A stretch of DNA of 20,138 nt from Lachnospiraceae bacterium (GTDB taxonomy: Bacteria > Bacillota > Clostridia > Lachnospirales > Lachnospiraceae), in the NCBI GenBank assembly GCA_017958465.1, contig JAGDCQ010000084.1, positions 1 to 20,138 on the forward strand. The letters are read 5' to 3'. Below the pieces are notes generated by a model. That model was given only the letters and a program-made list of their open reading frames with translations, was not told where the DNA came from and did not search any database. This document shows, piece by piece, positions 1 through 6,780 of the stretch; the stretch's first letter is position 1, and the number at the start of each line of letters is the position of its first letter. The position numbers and the translations under genes were made by a program.

Positions 1-518
1 CCATTGTTATTTCAATCACTGTCGGCATAATAATTCTCATTGTTTCCGTTTCTTATTTCTTTCTTACAAAAAAAGAACGTGAAAATATAAGCCTGATAGA
101 AAAATCTTTTGCAAATAACAACTTTGACTTTTCAATCTCTAATAGGGAAAAAAGGATTGTTGCTAGAAGAAGCACAAAGTGCTCAAATGAAGAGATCGCA
201 AAACTTGAGATGATGGTGCAGGAACTTGGCGATGACTATTATGCTAAAGGATTGGAATATGTAGGCTATGTGTGGTATTTGCCAGAAGCAGATATTATTA
301 GCAACATTGTAAATTATGTAGAGAGTACGGATAATCTGAAGTATTATGTGGCACTGAAGTATTTTTCAAACCCGGATCCGTTTTGGAGCGTCGTTTTTTA
401 TGAGCTTTTTTGGTGCGTAGAACCGGAAAATGCAGCCTATACCAAACTGACAGATACGGATCTTCATTGCCTTCGCTTATATACAGAAGATGTAAAAAGG
501 TTTATAAGAATTGATTAG
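1..518 (+). CDS. Hypothetical membrane-anchored protein, 3' part only
   Basis: The frame that stops with TAG at 516-518 is open back to base 3 and onto the left edge, so this is the 3' end of a longer gene (171 residues visible). The first ~22 visible residues are almost all hydrophobic (Ile/Val/Leu/Phe rich) and are followed by a Lys/Arg/Glu cluster. That pattern fits one transmembrane segment with the remainder in the cytoplasm. The rest is acidic and rich in Tyr, Trp and Asn, with no motif I recognise. The first internal ATG (210) would discard the membrane segment and has no good ribosome-binding site, so it is unlikely to be the start. The DNA is clearly AT-richer than everything downstream, and a terminator separates it from recN, so it belongs to a different transcription unit. 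Function unknown. Confidence 0.7.
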   Translation, partial: IVISITVGIIILIVSVSYFFLTKKERENISLIEKSFANNNFDFSISNREKRIVARRSTKCSNEEIAKLEMMVQELGDDYYAKGLEYVGYVWYLPEADIISNIVNYVESTDNLKYYVALKYFSNPDPFWSVVFYELFWCVEPENAAYTKLTDTDLHCLRLYTEDVKRFIRID

Positions 519-527
519 ACTCATGAT

Positions 528-561
528 CCCCGGCCCTTATGTTTTGCAGGGCCGGGGGTTT
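528..561 (+). terminator. Intrinsic terminator after the first gene
   Basis: Arms 528-537 (CCCCGGCCCT) and 548-557 form a perfect 10-bp GC-rich stem with a 10-base loop, followed by a short T-containing tail (GTTTATTATTT). It lies 10 bases after the stop at 518 and ends the upstream unit before the recN promoter. Confidence 0.85.
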
Positions 562-574
562 ATTATTTCCCCCC

Positions 575-603
575 TTGCCGCAAATATCTCTTTGTGATAA
601 AAT
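575..603 (+). promoter_or_regulatory. Predicted sigma-A-type promoter for recN and the downstream unit
   Basis: The -35 box is TTGCCG (575-580). A 17-base spacer leads to the -10 box TAAAAT (598-603), which carries the extended -10 dinucleotide TG at 595-596. It sits between the terminator and recN, about 50 bases upstream of the recN start. This is the only good promoter seen before the long gene run. Confidence 0.6.
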
Positions 604-620
604 GATATAAGTTAGGGGCG

Positions 621-646
621 TGTCGCTTGCCCTGCGGCACGGGACA
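621..646 (+). promoter_or_regulatory. Imperfect hairpin in the recN leader
   Basis: Bases 621-631 can pair with 636-646 around the tetraloop CTGC: TGTC/GACA, then C626-G641, then TGCC/GGCA, with two single mismatches (G625/G642 and T627/C640). It ends four bases before the AAGGA ribosome-binding site at 651-655. A regulatory role is inferred from position only; there is no T-tract, so it is not a terminator. Confidence 0.3.
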
Positions 647-662
647 GCAAAAGGACAATATT

Positions 663-2357
663 ATGCTACTTGAGTTACATGTAAAAAACTTTGCGCTCAT
701 AGATGAGGCGGATCTTACATTCCGGGAAGGCTTTAATATCCTTACAGGCGAGACCGGTTCCGGTAAATCCATCCTCATAGGCTCTGTGACATGTGCGCTG
801 GGGGGAAAGACAAGCAGGGAAGTAGTTCGCGAAGGAGCAGAATATGCTTCTGTGGAGCTGGAGTTTGAGAGCAGTTCCAAAGAAGCTAAAAACATCCTGG
901 CCAAGAACGATCTGCCCGACGAAGACGGGCACTATGTCATTTCCAGACGCATACAGAGCAACGGCCGCACTGTTACAAGGATAAACGGTGAAACATGCAG
1001 CCAGAACGCCGTAAAGGAGCTGGCAGAATGCCTGCTCGATATTCACGGGCAGCACGAGCACCAGTCCCTCCTTTATACGAAAAACCATCTCCTGATGCTT
1101 GACCGCTTTTCGAAAGACGAGGAAAAGAGCATTCTTGAGAATCTGAAGACAGCCTACGATACTTACCGTACCTGCCAGAAAGAACTGGAAGAAAGCACTG
1201 TCGATACCGAGGAGCGCCTGCGTGAGACAGAATACCTCAAATACATCTGCAATGAGATAGAGTCCGCCGGGTTAAAGCCCGGTGAGGAGCAGGAGCTTGA
1301 AACGGAATACAGGCGTCTGAAAAACAGCAGGAGCATTCTTGAAGCTGTGGGCGGCTGCAGGGACTATATCGATACCGGAAACGGTTCGGCTGCAGAAAAT
1401 ATCACTTACGGCCTGAAAGCCCTTTCGAGAGCTGCCGATTACGATGAAAAAGTTAAAGAGTTCAGCAATGAGCTTTCCGAGATAGAAAACCTCTTAAACG
1501 ACCTGAACCGCGAGCTGTCATCGTATCTGGACGGTATGGACGGCGACGAAGGCAGGCTTGACGAGGTTACGGAAAGGCTGGACCTTATCCATCACCTTGA
1601 ATCAAGGTTTGGAGGAACAGAGGAAAAGGTTCTCCTGCACCTTGAGGAATCCAGGGGAAAACTTGCAAAATATGAGGATTATGACGCATATACCGCTAAG
1701 CTCGAAGCAAAGTTAAAGGAAGCTGAAAGAGAGCTTGAGGATTATTCTAAAGAGCTTACAAAGGTCCGGGAATCCCGTGCAAGAGTGCTTGAAAAGCTGA
1801 TCTGCGAGGCACTGCTCGAGCTTAACTTTGAGCAGGTGCAGTTTAAGATAGAGGTTCGGGACAGCGGCCATTTCTCGGCCAACGGACGGGATGAAGCGGA
1901 ATTCCTCATCTCCATGAATCCCGGGGAGCCTTTCAGGCCTCTTGCGAAAGTGGCCTCGGGCGGCGAGCTTTCAAGGATCATGCTTGGGATAAAGTCCGTT
2001 CTTGCGGATAAGGATTCGGTAGAAACTCTTATCTTTGACGAGATCGACACCGGTATCAGCGGGCGCACGGCGCAGAAGGTTGCGGAAAGGATGGCGGTGA
2101 TAGCCGGAAGCCGGCAGGTCATCTGCATAACCCACCTTCCCCAGATAGCATCCATGGCGGATGCGCACTATCTTATCGAAAAAACAACAGACGGCACAAG
2201 GACTGTGACAAATGTCAGAGAGCTTGATGCAAAGTCCGAGACCGAAGAAATAGCAAGGCTTGTGGGCGGTGCAAAGATAACGGATTCCGTTATGGAAAAC
2301 GCAGCCGAGATGAAAGCCCTTGCAAACGAAGTAAAAAAACAATTAAGGAACAGGTGA
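663..2357 (+). CDS. recN: DNA repair protein RecN (SMC-like ATPase)
   Basis: RecN is a cytoplasmic SMC-family ATPase that acts at DNA double-strand breaks and promotes recombinational repair with RecA. The 564-residue product has the Walker A motif GETGSGKS at residues 29-36 and a long, charged, coiled-coil-like middle (roughly 150-380). The ABC signature SGGELSR and a Walker B ending in IFDEIDTGISG lie near the C-terminus, followed by the HLPQIAS segment typical of RecN. Length matches the family (about 550-575). The frame is open from 627, but ATG 663 is chosen: AAGGA at 651-655 is 7 bases upstream, and the protein then begins MLLELHVKNFALI, the usual RecN N-terminus. It is the first gene of the long unit, and its TGA stop lies inside the glgA ribosome-binding site. 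Confidence 0.95.
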   Translation: MLLELHVKNFALIDEADLTFREGFNILTGETGSGKSILIGSVTCALGGKTSREVVREGAEYASVELEFESSSKEAKNILAKNDLPDEDGHYVISRRIQSNGRTVTRINGETCSQNAVKELAECLLDIHGQHEHQSLLYTKNHLLMLDRFSKDEEKSILENLKTAYDTYRTCQKELEESTVDTEERLRETEYLKYICNEIESAGLKPGEEQELETEYRRLKNSRSILEAVGGCRDYIDTGNGSAAENITYGLKALSRAADYDEKVKEFSNELSEIENLLNDLNRELSSYLDGMDGDEGRLDEVTERLDLIHHLESRFGGTEEKVLLHLEESRGKLAKYEDYDAYTAKLEAKLKEAERELEDYSKELTKVRESRARVLEKLICEALLELNFEQVQFKIEVRDSGHFSANGRDEAEFLISMNPGEPFRPLAKVASGGELSRIMLGIKSVLADKDSVETLIFDEIDTGISGRTAQKVAERMAVIAGSRQVICITHLPQIASMADAHYLIEKTTDGTRTVTNVRELDAKSETEEIARLVGGAKITDSVMENAAEMKALANEVKKQLRNR

Positions 2358-2359
2358 TC
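2352..2359 (+). promoter_or_regulatory. Ribosome-binding site of glgA overlapping the recN stop
   Basis: AGGTGATC is an 8-base match to the sequence complementary to the 3' end of bacterial 16S rRNA. It is followed by 6 bases and then ATG 2366. The recN stop TGA (2355-2357) is inside it. This favours ATG 2366 over the in-frame GTG at 2354, and suggests that ribosomes ending recN can start glgA. Confidence 0.7.
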
Positions 2360-2365
2360 AAAACC

Positions 2366-3808
2366 ATGAAAAAGATTCTCTTTGCAGCATCGGAATGTAC
2401 TCCGTTCATCAAGACCGGCGGTCTTGCGGATGTGGTGGGTTCGCTCCCGAAATATCTTAACAGGGAGGAGTTCGATGTAAGGGTGATCATCCCGAAATAC
2501 ATGTGTATTCCGGACAACTACAAGCAGATGATGGTCTACAAGACCCACTTTTACATGGATCTTGCATGGAGACAGCAATACGTCGGCATCCTGGAAGCAG
2601 AGATAGACGGCGTGCATTTCTATTTTATCGATAACGAATACTACTTTGCGGGGATGCGTCCCTACGGGAATATCTACGAGGATATCGAGAAGTTCGCTTT
2701 CTACAGCAAGGCTGTGCTTTCCGCCATCCCGCTTCTGGACTTCCGCCCGGACATCATCCACTGCAACGACTGGCAGACGGGCCTTATCCCTGTCTTTCTC
2801 CACGACAGGTTCCAGGAGAACGAGTTCTTCCGCGGCATAAAGACCATAATGACTATCCACAACCTTAAGTTCCAGGGCTGCTGGGACAAAAAGACCGTTA
2901 TGGATATCACAGGCCTTCCCGAGTACTATTTTGCACCTGACAAGCTTGAGGCTTACGGCGACGCAAACTACCTGAAGGGCGGTATCGCATACGCCGATTA
3001 CGTTACAACTGTGTCCGAGTCCTATGCAAACGAGATCCAGATGCCTTATTACGGCGAAGGTCTCGACGGCCTTATGCGCGCGCGTTCCAACTGCCTTTGC
3101 GGTATCGTGAACGGTCTCGACTACGATGAATGGAACCCCGAAACGGATCCTTATATCGTGAAGAACTACAATGCCATCAACTTCCGTAAGGAAAAGGTTA
3201 AGAACAAGACTGCGCTCCAGAAAGAGCTTGCCATGAACGTGGACGAGAAGGTCTTTATGATCGGTATCGTTTCAAGGCTTACGGACCAGAAGGGCTTCGA
3301 TCTTATCGATTACGTTATCGAGGAGATATGCGCGGAGGATACCCAGCTTGTTGTCCTTGGTACGGGTGATGCAAAATACGAGAATCTTTTCAGGCATTTT
3401 GAGTGGAAATACAAGGACAGGGTGTCCGCTAATATCTACTACAACAACGAAAGGTCGCACAGGATCTATGCTTCCGCGGATGCGTTCCTTATGCCCTCGT
3501 TGTTTGAGCCCTGCGGCTTAAGCCAGCTTATGTCCCTGCGCTACGGCACAGTGCCCATCGTCCGCGAGACAGGCGGCCTGCGCGATACTGTACAGCCTTA
3601 CGATGAATATATGAGCGGCGGTATTGGCTTCAGCTTTGCAAACTACAACGCTCACGAGATGCTTAACACCATCCGCTACGCAAAGCATATCTACTACGAT
3701 AAGAGACGTGAGTGGAACAAGATCATCGACAGGGGTATGGCAGTGGATTATTCCTGGAACGTTTCCGCGCGTAAATACGAGGACCTTTACAGGAGGCTTC
3801 TGGGCTGA
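2366..3808 (+). CDS. glgA: Glycogen synthase (ADP-glucose type, GT5)
   Basis: GlgA transfers glucose from ADP-glucose to the non-reducing end of an alpha-1,4-glucan in the cytoplasm. The 480-residue product has the ADP-glucose-binding KTGGLADVVGSLPK motif at residues 16-29. It also has HCNDWQTGL in the N-terminal Rossmann domain, the interdomain GIVNGLDYDEWNP and GIVSRLTDQKG segments, and the C-terminal EPCGLSQLMSLRYGT catalytic motif followed by a TGGLRDTV loop. This is the full set for bacterial GT5 enzymes, and length is normal. The start at ATG 2366 is set by the AGGTGATC site; GTG 2354 would have poor spacing. No other glycogen genes (glgB, glgC, glgD, glgP) are in the window, so this gene stands apart from a typical glg cluster and may be co-expressed with recN. 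Confidence 0.95.
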   Translation: MKKILFAASECTPFIKTGGLADVVGSLPKYLNREEFDVRVIIPKYMCIPDNYKQMMVYKTHFYMDLAWRQQYVGILEAEIDGVHFYFIDNEYYFAGMRPYGNIYEDIEKFAFYSKAVLSAIPLLDFRPDIIHCNDWQTGLIPVFLHDRFQENEFFRGIKTIMTIHNLKFQGCWDKKTVMDITGLPEYYFAPDKLEAYGDANYLKGGIAYADYVTTVSESYANEIQMPYYGEGLDGLMRARSNCLCGIVNGLDYDEWNPETDPYIVKNYNAINFRKEKVKNKTALQKELAMNVDEKVFMIGIVSRLTDQKGFDLIDYVIEEICAEDTQLVVLGTGDAKYENLFRHFEWKYKDRVSANIYYNNERSHRIYASADAFLMPSLFEPCGLSQLMSLRYGTVPIVRETGGLRDTVQPYDEYMSGGIGFSFANYNAHEMLNTIRYAKHIYYDKRREWNKIIDRGMAVDYSWNVSARKYEDLYRRLLG

Positions 3809-3810
3809 TA

Positions 3811-3842
3811 CCGGGGTTCCGGACTTTGCCGTTTGATTTTTT
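3811..3842 (+). promoter_or_regulatory. Short hairpin and T-run between glgA and murE
   Basis: CCGG at 3811-3814 pairs with CCGG at 3819-3822 around a GGTT loop, and a run of six T occurs at 3837-3842. The stem has only 4 bp and the T-run is 14 bases away, so this is at best a very weak or partial terminator. It fills most of the 55-base gap, the longest inside the unit. No promoter -10 box was seen before murE. Confidence 0.2.
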
Positions 3843-3863
3843 GTTTACTTCATGGAGATCAAA

Positions 3864-5336
3864 ATGAAACTTAGCACATTGCTCTTTGAGCTTGAATACA
3901 GAATAGTACAGGGAAGCGTGGACACGGAGGTTACCTCTGTTGTCTGCGATACCCGTGCACAGATCGAAAAAGGCGCTTGCTTTGTGTGCATTTCGGGCAC
4001 AAAGTTCGACAGCCATGACTTTGCGGGTGCGGCGGCTAAAGCAGGCGCATCCGTTATTATTTCCGAAAAAGATGTGGAAGTGCAGGAAGGCGTTACCGTC
4101 ATCCGTGTTCAGAACACGAGACGTGCCCTGGCTCTTGTTTCTGCCGCGTTCCTCGGAAACCCTTCAAGAAAGCTTAAGATAGTCGGGATTACAGGTACAA
4201 AGGGAAAGACCACCACCGCTTATATGGTCCGCAGGATCCTTCAGGCGGCGGGCCACAAGACCGACCTTGTGGGAACGGTCGAGATAACCATAGGCGGCGA
4301 GAGCATCGCGGCAAGCCACACAACGCCTGAATCCTATGTCCTTCAGGATTATCTGGCAAGGATGGTTAAGGCCGGCACCGAATATGTTGTGATGGAGGTA
4401 TCCTCCCAGGGCCTTAAGATGGACCGCGTGGCAGGGATAAGCTTTGCTGCCGGGATCTTTACAAACCTTGAACCGGACCACATAGCTCCCGGAGAGCACC
4501 CGGACTTTGCGGATTACCTGTATTGCAAGAGCCTGCTTTTCAGACAGTGCAAAGTGGGTATCGGAAACAGGGATTCGGAGCATTTTGACGAGATATTCAA
4601 AAACGCCACCTGCCCCGTGGTATCCTTCGGGATCGAAAAGGCTGCGGATTCAGTGGCAAAGAACATAGTCCTTGTTAACAAAAAGAGTGAGCTTGGAGTG
4701 GATTTCGACATAGAATACAAGGGTGAAAAGACCCACCTCTACGCCGATATCCCCGGAGCCTTCAACGCCTACAACGCGCTTGCGGCTTTCACGTGTGCAA
4801 GGGAGCTTGGGATAAGTGCTGAAGTTGCTGCAGAGGCTCTTAAGGACATTAAGGCCAGGGGCCGCGTGGAGCTTGTTAAGGTTTCTGACAGGTTTTCGGT
4901 GATGCTTGACTACGCCCATAACGGCATGAGCTTAAAGAGCCTTCTTACGACCCTCAGGGAATATGAGCCCAAGCGCCTTGTATGTATGTTCGGATGCGGC
5001 GGAAACCGCGCAAAGGACAGAAGGTACGATATGGGAGAGGTTTCCTCGAGGTACGCGGATCTTACGGTCGTGACAAGCGATAACCCCAGGTTTGAAGAGC
5101 CTATGGATATAATCAACGACATACTCACAGGTGTAAAGAAGGCCGACGGTGAGTATGTGGTGGTGCCGGACAGGAGAGAAGCCGTGAAATGGTGCCTTGA
5201 GCACGCCAAAGACGGTGATATGATAGTGATAGCCGGCAAAGGCCATGAGGATTACCAGGAAATAAAGGGTGTGAAATACCCTATGGATGACAGAAAAATG
5301 ATATTGGAGGCGGCACATGAACTCAATCTCTGTTAA
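3864..5336 (+). CDS. murE: UDP-MurNAc-tripeptide synthetase MurE, probably meso-diaminopimelate-adding
   Basis: MurE is the cytoplasmic ATP-dependent ligase that adds the third stem-peptide residue to UDP-MurNAc-L-Ala-D-Glu. The 490-residue product has the Mur ligase P-loop GTKGKTT at residues 111-117, SHTTPES (151-157), MEVSSQGL (177-184), and a C-terminal domain with FGCGGNRAKDRR and GKGHEDYQ. DNPR at 406-409 is the signature of meso-diaminopimelate-adding MurE; lysine-type enzymes differ here. The usual DHLDxH motif reads DHIAPGEH (205-212), two residues longer and lacking the second Asp. The expected carbamylated lysine is probably K222 in YCKSLLF. ATG 3864 is preferred to ATG 3852 because GGAG (3854-3857) lies 6 bases upstream of 3864 while 3852 has no such site. 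It overlaps murF by 20 bases. Confidence 0.93.
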   Translation: MKLSTLLFELEYRIVQGSVDTEVTSVVCDTRAQIEKGACFVCISGTKFDSHDFAGAAAKAGASVIISEKDVEVQEGVTVIRVQNTRRALALVSAAFLGNPSRKLKIVGITGTKGKTTTAYMVRRILQAAGHKTDLVGTVEITIGGESIAASHTTPESYVLQDYLARMVKAGTEYVVMEVSSQGLKMDRVAGISFAAGIFTNLEPDHIAPGEHPDFADYLYCKSLLFRQCKVGIGNRDSEHFDEIFKNATCPVVSFGIEKAADSVAKNIVLVNKKSELGVDFDIEYKGEKTHLYADIPGAFNAYNALAAFTCARELGISAEVAAEALKDIKARGRVELVKVSDRFSVMLDYAHNGMSLKSLLTTLREYEPKRLVCMFGCGGNRAKDRRYDMGEVSSRYADLTVVTSDNPRFEEPMDIINDILTGVKKADGEYVVVPDRREAVKWCLEHAKDGDMIVIAGKGHEDYQEIKGVKYPMDDRKMILEAAHELNLC

Positions 5337-6741
5337 ACAGATCTGTGACATAACAGGCGGACACGTCCTTTCGGACGGTATGAAGCTAACTGCGGCAGAT
5401 GCCTGCAACGTTATTGTTTCCAGTGTTGTCACTAATTCCAAAGAGGGTGGAGAGGGTGCCCTGTTCGTGCCTCTGATAGGAGAGCACACAGACGCTCACG
5501 ACTATATCCCGGATGCCTACGAGAGAGGCTCCAGGGTTTGCTTTACGTCGCGTGAAAAGCGGCTTCCCGGCACATCGGATATGGTCTATATCAAAGTGGA
5601 TGATACAAAGAAGGCCCTTCAGGACCTTGGCATATACTACAGGAATATGTTTGGCGGGACTGTGTTCGGTATCACGGGAAGCGTTGGAAAGACCACCACA
5701 AAAGAGATGGTAGCCCAGACCCTTTCCGCATCCTACAACGTTCTTAAGACCTCCGGAAATAAGAACAGCCAGATAGGCGTTCCGCTCATGATGCTGGAGC
5801 TTACGAACGACAAGGAATACGCGGTCATAGAGCTTGGCATGAGCGACTTTGGCGAGATGGCGCGCCTTGCACAGATCGCAAAGCCTACCTGCGGCCTTAT
5901 CACGAATATCGGGGTTTCGCATATCGGAAACCTTGGCTCGAAGGAGAATATCAGGAGCGAGAAGCTCCGCATTACGGATTCCTTCCCTGCGGAAGGCGGC
6001 GTCCTTTTTGTGAACGGCGAAGACGAGATGCTAAAAGACGTTGGATCGCTCCTTCCCGCCGGCAAAAAGATCGAGATAAAGACCTTTGGCCTTACGGACA
6101 CCTGCGATTACTACGCAGAGAATATAAGGACCGCCGGTGAATATTCGGATTTCACCTTCGTGGACAGATCCACCGGCGAAAAGGAACAGGTCACCCTTCC
6201 CGTCATCGGGAACCACAACATTCTTGACGCAGTGGCTGCCATCGGTGTTGCAAAGTCCCTTGGGATAGAGCCTGCAAAGTCCAAGCGCATGATGGAGGTC
6301 TACAGGCCCATGAACATGCGTGGACATATTGAAAACGTGGGCGATGTCGTGCTGATCGACGACACCTACAACGCAAGCCCCGACTCCATGAAGAGCGGTC
6401 TCGATATGGTAGAGGGGATAGCTAAGACAGGAAAGAAGATAGTGGTCCTTGCGGATGTGCTTGAGCTTGGAGCTTTTTCGAAAGATATCCATACGGAGAT
6501 CGGGACATACGCAGCCACCAAAAACATTGATAAACTCATATGCATAGGAACCGAGGCTATTTATATAGCTGAAGGCGCAAGAGCCGCCGGCGCGGGCTTT
6601 GAGATTAAGACTTATCCTACAAATGACGGGGTTTTTGAGGAACAACTTGACGGCCTCACCCGCGGGGATGTTGTCTATATGAAAGGGTCCAGGGGGATGC
6701 ACCTTGATCTCCTTGCCGAACGCCTGAGAAACAGAAAATAA
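5317..6741 (+). CDS. murF: UDP-MurNAc-tripeptide:D-alanyl-D-alanine ligase MurF
   Basis: MurF completes the cytoplasmic peptidoglycan precursor by adding D-Ala-D-Ala to the UDP-MurNAc-tripeptide made by MurE. The 474-residue product has an N-terminal substrate-binding domain and the ATP-binding P-loop GSVGKTT at residues 121-127. It also has KTSGNKNSQIGVP, typical of MurF, the central ELGMSDFGEM segment and, after residue 300, NMRGHIE and DDTYNASPDS of the C-terminal domain. Length is normal. The start is fixed by GGAGG at 5306-5310, 6 bases upstream, which lies inside the end of murE. The 20-base overlap suggests coupled translation, which suits two enzymes acting in sequence. Neither mraY nor murD follows, so this pair is separate from any main division and cell wall cluster. 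Confidence 0.95.
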   Translation: MNSISVKQICDITGGHVLSDGMKLTAADACNVIVSSVVTNSKEGGEGALFVPLIGEHTDAHDYIPDAYERGSRVCFTSREKRLPGTSDMVYIKVDDTKKALQDLGIYYRNMFGGTVFGITGSVGKTTTKEMVAQTLSASYNVLKTSGNKNSQIGVPLMMLELTNDKEYAVIELGMSDFGEMARLAQIAKPTCGLITNIGVSHIGNLGSKENIRSEKLRITDSFPAEGGVLFVNGEDEMLKDVGSLLPAGKKIEIKTFGLTDTCDYYAENIRTAGEYSDFTFVDRSTGEKEQVTLPVIGNHNILDAVAAIGVAKSLGIEPAKSKRMMEVYRPMNMRGHIENVGDVVLIDDTYNASPDSMKSGLDMVEGIAKTGKKIVVLADVLELGAFSKDIHTEIGTYAATKNIDKLICIGTEAIYIAEGARAAGAGFEIKTYPTNDGVFEEQLDGLTRGDVVYMKGSRGMHLDLLAERLRNRK

Positions 6742-6767
6742 CGGGCAGCGGTTTCTGTGCGGTGTAT

Positions 6768-6780
6768 GGAGGTACCATTG
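6768..6780 (+). promoter_or_regulatory. Ribosome-binding site and TTG start of priA
   Basis: GGAGG at 6768-6772 is followed by 5 bases (TACCA) and then TTG at 6778-6780. The earlier in-frame ATG at 6766 overlaps this site and so cannot use it. TTG as initiator gives the N-terminus MRFADVIVDISHE, which fits the PriA family exactly. Confidence 0.75.

Noticed and set aside
627..662. Longer N-terminus for recN
   Set aside because: The extra residues (MPCGTGQQKDNI) come from the leader hairpin and do not fit RecN, while ATG 663 has a good AAGGA site.
3811..3842. A true terminator between glgA and murE
   Set aside because: The stem has only 4 bp and the T-run is 14 bases away; listed only as a weak structure.
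6031..6702. A 223-codon minus-strand frame opposite murF
   Set aside because: Shadow of murF codon bias; no motif and no convincing ribosome-binding site.
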